Shown here piece by piece: positions 11,375 to 23,460 of a DNA stretch of 64,000 bases; the stretch's first letter is position 1; each line of letters begins with the position of its first letter. A program made the translations under genes and the position numbers. Source of the DNA: Ornithodoros turicata (lineage: Eukaryota; Arthropoda; Arachnida; Ixodida; Argasidae); the NCBI RefSeq assembly GCF_037126465.1, contig NC_088202.1, forward strand, positions 81,324,160 to 81,388,159, given 5' to 3'. The notes under the pieces are model-generated. The model ran no database searches. It was not told the origin of the DNA and saw only the letters and a list, made by a program, of their open reading frames with translations.

Positions 11375-14060
11375 ACCACACGCACTCCCGTCCCCACTTT
11401 TTTCTTTATCACATCACCATCACCGCACCATCACACGCGCTCCAGTAATGTATGGAGCAAAACGTCGTACAAAAAATTGTCGTGGAACGTAGCCATAAGT
11501 CGAGAAACTAGTGCGCGATTTCAAGACAGCCGTCTTCTCGGAATGTGGAAAAGTACGCGCGATACTGGCTAAAGAACTCTTTTCTGCACGGCTTCAAGTA
11601 CGGTAAATTAGTCGCGATTCGTGCTATACTTCCAAGAGGGTTATGTTGCGCATTTGCGTGCAGTCCAAGACAACAAATATGAGAAACACTGTGGAAAAAA
11701 GTGAGACGAGACTTATGCTGTGCACTTCCCTCCGTTGCAAGAACTGCGATAATCATTTATTACAAGACATGATTCGAAATGCGCATAACAAACAGGACGC
11801 GATGCCGCATTCAATGTCCTCGTCAAGTTAACTGCGCGGCAGCATTCAGCACAGATAAAAATAAAACACAAGCGTGCTCCGTTATAACAAGCGGTCTAAC
11901 AGCATATAACGGATCATGAATGCCATATCAACATGTGCCGTTCTGGTAACAGGATAACGACTGGATCAGCAACCAACCTAGTCACGCAGCGTACTACCAG
12001 TACGATGCTAATGTACTCTGTCTTGAGAAACCGGGCAAGTCGCATGTGTGATTATGCACGTCCAACTCACATACGGTGCACGTAATCCGGCCCACGCATC
12101 TGATTCCGAAACAAGAAGCGTTTGCCACAACCCTGACAGTTTATTGCTCTGTGTTCGGCTCATCTGAGGCGGCCGCTGGTGCATTGTTTCTGTTAATTTC
12201 TCAAGCTTCCCTCTTCTGCCAAGTTTGCTTGTACATGCTCTTCTGTTCAACGTCAAGGCTCAAACTACGAAGCAGATAACGCCGCAGTTAGTTAAACCAA
12301 GACGAGCGTGCAAAATAAGAGGTGTTGTGAGCACGGATGGGAACAGGAAAAGCACGTTTCGAGCATGACCTTCACAAGGAAGCCCTTTCTTCTTCTTCTT
12401 CTCTCGCGAATCCCTATAGATAGAATATTAATGAACAAAGAGGTAGAAGGCAAACGAGCTGGTGGATACGCGAAACTTTTCACGATTTAGAAGATTCATT
12501 TGTACGAATCGCACGCACCGCACAAAAGTGCTCATATCGAAACCACTGAAAACCCCAGTGCTGTGGCAAGAGAGAAATGACGTACACGACGATGCACTGC
12601 TTTGGCTAGTGTTTTTGTGTTGCCCAAGCACAGTTTCGAGTGGTTTCTATGGATCACCGAACAGCTCGATTTTTCTCTTTGCTCATATAGCTAGCTCGAA
12701 AATTGTAACGCGTCTCTTTAGCTGATGCGACGAAGTTGGAAATGTTCGCCGGCGTAGTTCGACGAGTAAAAATAAACCCATGTATCGCTACCTACATCTA
12801 CGTATATGTAACAAATATACAATACTGTTAGATGGGCACGTGTAGACACGAAAAGCTATAGAAGAGACTCAGACGCCCAAAGGAATTGGTACGAAACCAC
12901 AATTTATTGCATTAAATCATTAGTATCAAATTAGTAAGAATGGACTACAAGTAATTTATTACTAGAGTTACATGAAGATAGGGGTGTAGCTCGACGACCG
13001 TGTAGGCAGTTGACAGTAGGCAGTTGTTTATAAACAGGGGTACGGGAGGGAAGGACTGTGCACGTGGGAGGGCGCCTGTCATAAGCTTTGTACAGGGTGT
13101 ACAGGCAACACAAAACGGGAATACGATCGGGGGGCTTTTCGACAGCTCTAGAGCAGCGCGCTACATTTCGAAACTCATCGTCGGTAGCTGTTGAAAGAGT
13201 TACAATCCGTAACATACTAAATTGGCCATCCCTTACAGTAAGGCCTCACGCTACCGACGAGTCTGCCCCCACGATAACAAACTGGAGGAAAATCTCATGA
13301 ACCTTGAAGAAAGAAGGTTAGTTAGTCGCCACTTCTCGCCAGATCCACTTAAAGTTGTCACGCCTAACCCCCGAACGTACGAACGATGCAGACCTTCTGC
13401 AAAAATTAACACAACCCGAAATCCCGTCAGTGTGTCAGTCTTACCGTAACCTCTAGCAGCGCTATCCCCAAACTTAAAGAGATGCTGCAAAGGCACCACT
13501 CAGTTTTAACCCAGTCGAACCGTCTAAAAGAAATATGCGCTTAACCACCTGGCATAGCTTATTATTATATTTCTATAGCCCCATATATTTCTTAGAATGT
13601 AATCAATGCATATAAGGTATAATGCACTGGCCGAACTGTCACTACTTTTAGAGTTCAGCTTAGTACCCATAAATCCGACGTAACAAAGGAACCAAATCTC
13701 GTAGTTTCCCGACGCTTCGGTGAACCCGACCATTTATTTAAAGACGTCAGCGTATTTAGCGTAGAAAGTTGGACCAGACAATAGCGGGAGGTCAAGAGCA
13801 AAACCAGAAAACTCCAGATAAGCACACGCTCGTGTCCCTCTCTGTTTCTTTCATTTTCTTTGTGTATGTGTGTGTGTTTTCGCTCTTAGCCTCCAGCTAT
13901 GTCAGCGTACGTCAGCGTACGTCAGTTGCCGCTTGCGTCGATCCCGTCGTATGATTGTGTGTATGAGTGAGAAAAATGTAAGAGTGAAAGGGGGATGAGT
14001 GAGAGGGTGGTTGGTTTGTCCCTTCAGATGACGCACCCTATGAAGTCGCTGGGGAGGTTT
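11375..14060. other. No gene recognised
   Basis: All open frames here are short (up to 94 codons), overlap each other and lack recognisable domains. A short tandem GTCAGCGTAC repeat lies at 13901-13922. There are no obvious LTRs or terminal inverted repeats. Confidence 0.4.
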
Positions 14061-14165
14061 GCTAGCTTAGCTCAATTGGTAGAACCCTGGACCAGCAATC
14101 AAGAAGATGTGGGTTCGAGTCCTACAGCTGGCTAACTTTTTCAGTGACTTCCATCTTTCATCGTA
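14061..14165 (+). mobile_element. Second tRNA-derived SINE family, longer copy
   Basis: The sequence GCTAGCTTAGCTCAATTGGT starts a tRNA-like cloverleaf: the acceptor strands GCTAGCT and AGCTGGC pair, and the T-arm is GTGGGTTCGAGTCCTAC. The anticodon loop and D stem are imperfect (C at position 33), so it is not a functional tRNA gene. The tail TTTTTCAGTGACTTCCATCT is shared with the copy at 27202-27277, which shows that it is a dispersed SINE. Confidence 0.65.
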
Positions 14166-15660
14166 TTCATCTTATTGCGAATTCACGTGGTCACGTCACA
14201 GTTCTCACTGAATATGGGTGCCCAGAAGGTAGCGGTTTAGTCACCTGGATCACGCTAGGCATCGCGGTCGCTCGTGCTCGGTTTCGTCGTCTGCTACCCA
14301 CGTTAAAGCAGCAATGAAGTGACATTTAAAATGTCTCGAAACCCTGCTTCATTCGTTAAGATGCCCATGAGGAGCCACCACACAAAATATTTACGCTCTG
14401 CGTTGTATTATAACTGTGCAATCAAAATACAAAAACAATCGGAGAAAGCAGCTGCGGACGGCCGACACGATCCTCCGTTGACGTGGTATAGGAGGTCTCC
14501 GTAAGAAGACTCCATAGATTTTTCCTTTGTTTCTTTCTTCTTGGCTTCCTGCTCGAGCTGTGCCGCTCCACATCACGAATCACGTGCCTGGGGACCACCT
14601 TACGTCACGACTGTCCCTCGTTCTCCGATACGCTATTTTCACGAGTGAAGGGTTTTTGAAAGGTGTGCTGAAAGAGGCCTCGAGTGCGCTCTGTAGGACA
14701 CCTGTACTCGTCGGTCTTTCACAGGAGCTCATTTTATTCGCTGCGGAACACGCCACAGAAGAGAAATTAAAAAAAAAACATAATAAAAAATGGGGGTCAC
14801 TTCAGTGGTCCTTGAAGTTCTACGTTCGGGCCATTGAGATGCGGATGTGACGACATCGGTTATGGTTGGGCAACCTGTAGCCCGGGTATATCGCGGCCGG
14901 GCGAAAAAAAAAGTGCTGGATGGCGAATTCCTCGCGCTAGGAAAGCGCAACGAGAACAGGCGCGACTGCCACGTTTTGATCAACATAATGCAGTTGCTCA
15001 GAATCTGAAAGAGAGCTCGTGTGACCTTCTCGACGAAGTATCCGTGTTTCTCGGCTACTGTCTTAAGCACAGAGTACATTGTGGAGTTCGTTGAGGGCCA
15101 TCGGTATATTTAGTCTACGCTAATTTGAACAATTATCTCATTTACTGTAATCATTCATTAGTTGGACCCTGCTTGTTCTTTTTTTATATCCACGTGTTCT
15201 GGAGTAGCTTGACCTGACTTGTTCGGGTCTCCCATCGCCATATTTTTTATTTATTTTCAATCAATAAATAAATCAGAGCTCCCAGGAAATGACCACGCGA
15301 ATTCGCCATTACAAACAGGTTTTCCTTCCCACCGCAGCAGACAACAGCGTGGATCATACCCATTTCACAAATTTCGGTCCACAGCCAACGAAGACCCAGG
15401 CATATTGCCCACAGTGCGGAGCCGTCGTTCGTGACCTACGATAAGCTCGCCGACCCACTTCCGTTCCTTCCTCCCTTTTTTGTTTGATCTTTATAGGTTC
15501 TTGCTGATGACAAAGGACGAAGCTCCAGGACAACCTTGCGACCAGTGCATTCCCACGTACACAATCCTTCCTTTCCTAATCCCGCTGTTTATAGACCATT
15601 TCCCTACTATTATTTACCTCAGTTGTGTTTTTAAAGAACCCAGGGTAGTCGAAATTATTC
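14166..15660. other. No gene recognised
   Basis: Overlapping short frames of 60-116 codons on both strands show no domain. Around 15245-15275 there is an AT-rich ATTTATTTTCAATCAATAAATAAAT stretch resembling a LINE tail, without a coding part. Confidence 0.35.
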
Positions 15661-15835
15661 ACAGTCCTATACCCTGTGGTACGTGTAGCATGTCGCAACA
15701 CAAACAAGCTGACTATTCTTACGTGTAAATCTACTTCCAATGATTATTATTACTATAGTCCTATTGAAGACGACACCGCCGTCGAAACGTTGACCCATCT
15801 ATCTTTGAGTAAATATATTAATAATTTCCACGTAG
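15660..15835 (+). mobile_element. Penelope-like element remnant with hammerhead-type motif
   Basis: At 15761-15788 the sequence CTATTGAAGACGACACCGCC is followed by GTCGAAACGTTGA. It reproduces the layout of the hammerhead ribozyme core carried in the terminal repeats of Penelope-like retroelements: a CTGATGA-like strand, a short stem II (GACG/CGTC) and the GAAAC strand. The first strand differs at two core bases, so self-cleavage is unlikely. No reverse transcriptase is attached. The assignment rests on motif resemblance. Confidence 0.4.
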
Positions 15836-17993
15836 TTCAGCTCTTCATAGTTCTTAGATGTAATAAAGTGTCGTTTCATACCAGTTCAATAAGACTTCTG
15901 AGTCCCGTCTTTACCTTTTGCGTACATGTAAAAAAAGACAAAAGAAAAAGTGTAGCGGATGGTCAAAGAGGCAAATGGTTCCACGATCTGCAAAAGAACT
16001 AAATAAATAAACTATAAAATTGAATCCAATCGATGACTATCACGTAACTGAAATCATGACTAGACAGAGCCACACAGCTGTCAATCAGTTACAGCGTTAT
16101 CAGTTTGTCTGAAGTGAAATTTGTAATAGCAGCACAGCAGAGCAATGTTACCATTCGCGAAATTGCACATGGTTCATGGGCATGGTTCATGATTATCGCA
16201 GAGGGTGTGGACCATTGCCCTGCTCTCAGGGTAATCCAGATGACATAGCGATGAAATGGCATTATAACAAATTACACGTTTGGCATTGTCCTTGGTTTCA
16301 TAGACACAACAAGCAGTGGAACGTGCTTGACATGCATATCTGTGTGGGAAGACGACTACAATGCCCGGTTCCTCTTACAGAAATTTCGATTTTCTGGACT
16401 TCCTTCTCTCCTCAATAGAGTCCATGTCTACTGCAGCACGTCATGGGATCATGACTGAACGTGAGATTCTTCAGTGTGAATACAATACACAACATGCATG
16501 TTAAGCGTACATTTATGCACAAGAACACGCCATCTACATTTTGAGAACTTTGCTGTGACGTGCCTGGAAGTACATTTCCACTAAAACGTTATCTGCTTTG
16601 ATTCGCATTATCGAGTGAACCGTCATTGATGGCTATGGTACAGCGTTTAATAAAATACCCAACTGCATAACCACAAACGTGCTTTATGTATCGCTTTCAT
16701 TTTGGCTCCTTGTATGAACTGTTACCATCAGTGTCACATTGAAGCAAATGCGCTTCAAACTCTAAAGCCGATCTTTGGCATCAACGTGACAGGAGCGCAG
16801 AGAGACTCACGATTTGTGCTAGATTTAGTAACCCTAGGTGCAGATAACAACCTCCGTGTATTAAGCGTGAACGTCATAAACTACACTTAAACATATTCGC
16901 CTACTAACAATATGTCAGGCGCCCGACGTCAACATCGACTTGTGTGAACAAATGCACGGCAACTTCGGCAGTCACCTTCCAATGCAGTGGCAGCTTGTAA
17001 GTTCGGTGGCTGTGCATATGAACGCCACCGTGTACTGCGACTCTTTGATCGCCCAGAAAATACGAACGATGTCATATGGTCCGTAACAGAGTTCTCACAC
17101 ATTGGAGCCACTGCAAAACTCTCACATCACTTTTGCAGAGTTGCTGGAAGAATCTGTCGCACCACTTGGTGTGACGTCATAGCACTCGAATTCGTCCACC
17201 TAATGTTGCGCAAACGCAATGCATGTATCGTCAGCTGTTTCCGTAGATGCGCCACATCAATATTCACAACGAAGTAAGCTCTGGCAGCCATTATTCCACA
17301 TCTTACTAGTGACTTGCCGCTAGTTCAGTTGATGCAAGCACGTATCTCATCTATCGTGGTATCCTTGAAGTCGCGAATCGTGCAAGCTGTGCACAGAAGT
17401 CCAACTGCGAAATGCTGCAAGCGGCAACGCTTTGGAACTTTGGTTCGCTTGGTCAGGTGAATTTTATAAGTTGTTTCCTATGGGTATCTTACAGTTGTCG
17501 AACTGAGGTGCAGACTTGCAGTTCACTGGCTTATTTCCTAAGAAAATAAAATAAAAAAGAAACTGGTGAGTGGCTCCAACACAATACAAACCCCCATAAC
17601 GATATGAAACATTTGTGACGAAGAAACCGACGGGAAGTCTTTGCTTTGGGATACGGTTACGATGTTACAACAGGCAAGAGAAGTGATCAATACCTTGCGC
17701 ACACTGCGTTGAATGTCCGCACGGTATCGAAGGTCGCCCTTACCGTCTATTCGCACGAGTGACATCCAACGGAATATTCTATTGGAAGAAAAAGAAGAGA
17801 AAAAAACTGCTCACGGAATGGAAGTTTCACCGGGTCACCGGGTTTCAAGTTTCACGTCGTCGGAATATAGGGAGTGTCGTACTGGGCACATTGCAGACGA
17901 CACCACCGGCGCTGTCGTCTGCTACGGAATATCTTGTGGCGAAACAGCAGGGCGATATTCTCCATGGCTAGCAGAGCACGAAAAGACAAGACA
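15836..17993. other. No gene recognised
   Basis: Only short overlapping frames are present, and no inverted-repeat element or exon with good splice sites stood out on either strand. Confidence 0.35.
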
Positions 17994-18520
17994 TTAAAAG
18001 GGACGGTCGCATCCATTCCAGTCGACTTGGAAACTATGGTGTCATTTTATTCCTCGTGGACCACTGACCACGGTATCAAAAATTCAACGCGAAATAGTGG
18101 CGTAGTTTGACTGTTATTCAATGGAATACATGACGAGAGGAGACGCCGGATGTTGAGAGAATATGCCGGAATTCCGACTCTGGAAAAACGAGAAAACTTC
18201 ACTCCCTAAGCACCAATCAGAACACGGCCTTGAGAAAAGGAATGGCGCGGCCGTGCGGGCGTCTCATAGAGTTACCGGGTGTCTGGACGGCGCCTTTCCT
18301 CCTCTGAGCGCCGCGCTCTCACTCCTCCGCTTAAGTCGTGACGTCACGACGCGTGAGCCTTTGCAGCCGCAGAAGCAGCGTTTATATTTACAGTTCGTTT
18401 ATTTAATATCTAGACACTTTTCAGGAGAAAAAAAAATAGACGGATAGATTGTCGGCCGATGCCGAACGTATAGTGGTATCGGTTTCATAGATCGGTTTCC
18501 AGATGCGCCTGTCCCTTTAA
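17994..18520. mobile_element. MITE with TTAA-edged ends, copy 1
   Basis: The left edge reads TTAAAAGGGACGGTCGCATC and the right edge GATGCGCCTGTCCCTTTAA, an inverted pair. The inverted second copy at 41910-42413 shares the termini and most of the interior, including the stretches around TGACGTCACGACG and GACGCCCGCACGG. TTAA borders resemble piggyBac-type targets. No transposase is present. Confidence 0.7.
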
Positions 18521-21500
18521 GCGCTCACGCGACAGCAAAAAGCCATGACGTTCCCCGCGTCTTCTTCTGCAGTATTCCAAGGAATGTGGCTCGTGCGAAT
18601 ACACTGTTTCCTACACTGTTTTTAAATATTATCTGGCACTATACTTTCCGGTCGGTTTTTCTTCGAATTCACTCTGAACAGATATTTTTCTTTAAAAAAA
18701 ACGATGCAAATGGCTTACCTGAGCTGGATATCCAACATGCGAACTGCATGCATGCGACCTCACGACAAAACGAGTGGGAACAAAACATCTTGTGCTATCT
18801 AGGCATGACAAGTGCTTCGTTGGTACACACAGGACATACAGTAAACAAATCATACTGCGAAAGCAAACTGAAATGTGCAGAGCTGCCGTGCGAAACTGTC
18901 ACGCCCAGCTTCGCTCTTCAACGTGCGTTTAAAGGAGCATGGAAATCATTTGGAACATATATTTTTTCACCGCTTGATATGAACATACTACCTTCATAAA
19001 CTGTCACGCAAAATATTTCATTCGAAAGGCGCGAATTTCCTGAGGAAATTAGTTTGCAAGAATGCGCTCCGCGCGACAGTCTCCCCCAAACCGTGTCTGG
19101 CGTGTGGTGACGTGAGGCGGCCGACCACTTCATTGGCTGCCGGAAGCGTCCGCTCCCCGCCAGAATCGTCTGCTAGCTCCAGAATCGTGGGGACTTACCG
19201 ACTGAGACGGCTGTTGCTATTTATTTGCGTTTAACATTCACTTGCGTTCTTACATGATTTGTCTCGTACGTTTTGCATAAAACAAGACTGCGGGCAGTGT
19301 AAAAGGTGTGACTAGGCCTCTGTGTTGCCGTGACGGCCCGGGTTGAGGTGGATCGTACGCGGTTGCGGTTTCTGTTCCGATTTTGCTGAGATGTCGTTAA
19401 TTAGTGAACAGTATTGTTCCTGTGTGTGCAGCATATATATGATACGACTAAATATATTCCTGTCAGTTGGAGATTTATTCCATGTGCCATTGTTGTATGC
19501 TGCGTATGACCATTCAAAAAAGAAAATGCTTATTTGGCCATGTGTTTTGGGGTTTCCCATAGATCGCTAGCAGATGAACTCTACTGACTTTATTTTGGTA
19601 TCCATGTTGTTGTGCTTGTGGAGACGTTGCGCTCCTGGTATCAGTAAGATATGGTAAGCGCAATGTTACACAGCTATGCATTCATCGGTCCGCTCTTTCG
19701 CCTCAGAGATGCCAGTGTCCATGCGGTTCAGAGCCCATAGTGTTGACCACAAGACGGAGAAGTCATGATGGTCGACGACCTCTTCAAGTGAAAACACTGG
19801 TCACTGCGCCGCGTCTTCATGACTATGCATTTGTAACCAAGAAGAAGCACCATATTTCAATCAGAATGTTCGTTCACACTTAGCAGCATCACTTACCAGC
19901 CTCCGGTACATTCGTGTGGCGAAATCGAAGCTGGCGGAGCTTAGGCTCCAACTCCATAAAACGTTTCGTCAAGAAGAGCAGACGTGTCGCCTAAAGAGTG
20001 TTCAGTGCACCACCTGTCCTTTCCGCGACGTCCGATGAACAACAACGCTTGCTGCTCGGTCGGCTTGCCGGCGCCGCGACGCCGGAGAAACCGCAAAAAA
20101 GGAAGAAAAAGACGGGGCGGCCATATGACGTCAGCGGCTGGCAGCCGAGTGAGGCGGCATTTCTGCCGCGAGATTCAACTCCCTCGCGCTCCAGGATTGC
20201 GCGCTACGCTCAAACTTTTTGTGCGAATACGTATCACAGGGCTCGATCAGAATCGTAATTTCTACTCCTCCCGTCATATTTTATTCCGATCATTTCCATG
20301 CTCCTATAAGATGGAATGCAGCTGTGTGGGCTGCCAGAGAGATACTGAGGATCTCATCGTGAATCGTGATGTTTCTTTGTGTCTGTGTGTGTGTGTCTGT
20401 GTGCTTTCAAATTTAGACTTTGCGTATTTGATAAGTTGATGCGCTTATTTTTTTATGAAGACCTATTTTTCGTCTTTGTTCGTTTTCGGCTCTGTACAGG
20501 TAGCCGTAGACCTGAAAAAAAAAACAAAAAAAAAACTACTTGTTGTCCATGCTGCTGTTTTGCATGGAATTGTACAGTTTGTGTTGTTGGACATCTGTAC
20601 CTTTACCCAACAAGAACGCAGTACGGGTGCGTAAAAATTATTAGCAGCGGAACCGTCGTAGAGTAGCAGTCTATGTAAGAGGATGACTTGCGATTCTTTT
20701 TTTTTTTCGCTGTACAAATGAGCTGAAACTAGAACTACGCGCTTTTCGAGCGCAGAGACGACGCGACCTTCACCTTATCTGGGTCGGAGAGGGGTCTATC
20801 TGGCCAATAGATTAGCGCCTCCTTCTATCAGCTCCAAAGTACGTTGTCCTCTCACGTGGATCACCTGTCGCTCTTTCTGCGCTCGAGTAGTGCGTAGTTC
20901 TGGTTTCGGCTCATTTGCATAGCGAAATTTGTCAATTTATATCTTGAAGTACGTTCACTTCTCAGGGTGTTGATAAGGACAACGGATTTAAATAATGACT
21001 GGCTCCAATTCTGCTAGCATTTCCCAGAAAACATCTAATTAATGAGTTAGTTAATGAATTTTACGTAACCAGTCTCCCAGTAGTTGCATACGCTGTCCTA
21101 CAGAATGTCTGCCTGGCCGTATAATCCCCCTGCAAAAACGAAATTCACGTTGCTCTAATAGCATAACACCCTATATGCAACTGGTAGCGATGTCAACGTT
21201 AACTAGGCGGAAGCCTTGGATTCTTCTGGACAAAATCGTTCGCTAAAACCGTTAAGATTGAGTTTGAAAGCAGCGAAGCATTTTAGAGCTTTTTAAAGGA
21301 CCCGTCGAACACAATTGATCGACTACGACGAATGTGTTTCCTTGTACACGTGCGTGGACCTAAACTGCGTTTCAGAAACCGAAGAGTGCTTCCTTGTACG
21401 CTTGTCCCGTCAGTGACAGCTCTAATATAGCGCTGAATATTATCGACAGTCGTCTCGTGTGCTTACGAATGTTTAAACACATCAGAAAGCAAAACAAGTG

Positions 21501-22000
21501 AGGACAAGAAATGTAAAACGCCGCGAGACAGAGCATCAAACTAACGTCTGGGATTTGAGCATTCGACAGGAGCTTGTTCAAATATATGCAGTTCGCATCA
21601 TTCCTGACATGTATTTCATACACGCTCTATCCCTTGTCTTAAAAAACGCGACAGGTGCCGACAATGACACTTATGTGTTAAAGGGACCGTGAAGAGATCC
21701 TCATAACCACTGCAATCATCTTTAATGCATTCCAAGACAGCAATACATTCACCATGCACAGTATGAACCGAGCATTCGTTAGAATAATGGGGACATTAAC
21801 TAAAAACGGTGGCTCAAACTGACGACTGATGCGACCCAACCGCTGCTGGCGCGACGGTGACACTACAAGTGACGTCAAAAGCAGATGACCACGAGTGAGC
21901 AAGTGATACAAGTGACGCACGTCGCCTGTAGACGGGGTGTCGTGCAACCGTTCGCTGCATTTTTTTCCCTTCTTTCTTTGTTTTCGCGTGAACTCCGCCA
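18521..22000. other. No gene recognised; short simple repeats
   Basis: This contains a GT-rich microsatellite at 20376-20405 and A-rich runs near 20514-20536. A 151-codon frame at 19984-20439 has a run of Arg/Lys followed by Cys/Val translated from the GT repeat, which argues against a protein. Nothing else was seen. Confidence 0.35.
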
Positions 22001-22230
22001 GGTTGTGGTGGTGATGGCGTGTTATCCCCGAGCGGTCTGCCTGCCGGTGTGGCGGCATGTTGCTCAGGGGGGTGCGTCCTGGGCCGACTTCACAGGGAAC
22101 TGTGCCGACATTTTTCTTAAAGCGTCTGAAGAAAACCCAGGGAGAACACACAGACAGCACAGCTGGCGCCCGGATTCGAACCCGGGTGACCTCCCAGTCT
22201 CGGCGTGGCATACAATACTCCGCCAGCGTG
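22001..22230 (-). mobile_element. tRNA-derived SINE, family 1, minus strand
   Basis: Read on the minus strand it has the B box GGTTCGAATCC, the CAGCTGTGCTGTCTG segment, the GTCGGCACAGTTCCCTGTG body and a CCA-rich tail (22001-22016). The order is the same as in the complete copy at 3521-3777. No clear target duplication was found. Confidence 0.75.
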
Positions 22231-23189
22231 GAATAGAATGTGGGGAAAAGTGGCATATGTTTCAGATAAAAGTCACTGAGAACTAGCGGCGAGCAAGAGC
22301 TCAACATTTTCGAGAATCCCTTACATAGGAGGACGTCGTCGGATACAATGATACAACGGATGTTTGAAGGTGTTAAACTTGGAGATGTTTACGGGATTGT
22401 GAATGTACTCACACGTAAAACATCTATGCAATCAGGATATAGCATGCTGTGCTGAAGAGCGTGGGTCGAATGACTCTTCGTGTTGAACTACATGGTGATA
22501 TTCCTAATTACACTTACCCCTACACGTAAAAACACCAACAACAATTTTATTGAAATGATTATGAGTGGGAAGTTTCATCGCCAGGGGGCGATATCCTACG
22601 CCATTGGTAGCAGTAATGTGGTGCATGTAATGCAGTGTTAACATGATGCTGGGCGGAGAAATTCCACGGAAATGGGAACCTCGCGGATATCTGAAGGTAA
22701 ATGTTTTCCCGATTTGTGTTTTGTAGCGTACGCATATAGATATATATGAACACGTGGTCGTCCCCTGTCGGTAATGCCATGTGGCAAACATGCCATGTTT
22801 TAGAAACTAATGCTGCGCAATCCACATCAACATCTCCTGGATAGCAGGAGGCGTGCGCCCTACGTCGCGCACGGAGGCCTCTGCAAGCTTTGCCAGCTGC
22901 TTCGAGCGTTTCTCGTGTTCGCTCTTTCATTGACGTCATATCAGCATCAACAGTTGTAACAGCAGGCGTCCCTGTGTGACGTAGGAAGCAGGCCTTCTGC
23001 TACCTAGGAGGTGTCGTCCGGACTCATCTTTGCAGCGACTGGCCATCGAAGTCGATGGTTATTTCCTTACGGACACAGGACTGGCCTTCTTTACCTGTTC
23101 TGCTCATTTTCACCATTACCTAAGAACCCGTGAATGTAGAGTAATTGGTCCAAAATTGTGTAACTAACCAGGGGGCTTAATCGTTTCAC
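22231..23189. other. No gene recognised
   Basis: A 126-codon minus-strand frame (22559-22939) begins with a charged MKERTRETLEAAG segment but dissolves into low-quality sequence. No splice-flanked exon with domain homology was identified. Confidence 0.3.
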
Positions 23190-23460
23190 ACGTTCAACTT
23201 AACGGCACGAGACAGCTGAACGAGTCGTTCAGGCTAACGAAACGAGCAACTTTATGGACGCTTTGCGTGGTCGCAATCTGTGCTCCTCGTGAAGCTTCTT
23301 CTTTGTGGTTATTTTGCACATTGCGAGCCCTCACGTGTTGTGATGTAACCGCCCTGAGCGAAGAGCAGGCTGGCAGCGAGGCTGCATCATCTCTGACCAA
23401 TAGGACTGTTTCATTTGTTCCGATAGCTCGCATTCTCGTGCTCTCATACATGCTCGTTGC
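23190..23460. repeat. Dispersed repeat family, copy 1
   Basis: This stretch aligns with 28610-28860 in the same orientation. Shared segments include CGTGTTGTGATGT followed by ACCGCCCTGA, and the later GATAGCTCGCAT. Both run alongside CTCCTCGT...AGCTTCTTC. No coding potential and no clear ends. Confidence 0.55.

Noticed and set aside
14061..14133. Functional tRNA gene
   Set aside because: The acceptor and T arms pair, but the D stem and anticodon loop are defective, and the T-arm plus tail recur as a dispersed copy at 27202. It is a SINE.
19984..20439. 151-codon frame as a basic nuclear protein
   Set aside because: The end is translated from a GT microsatellite, and neither homology nor splice context supports it.
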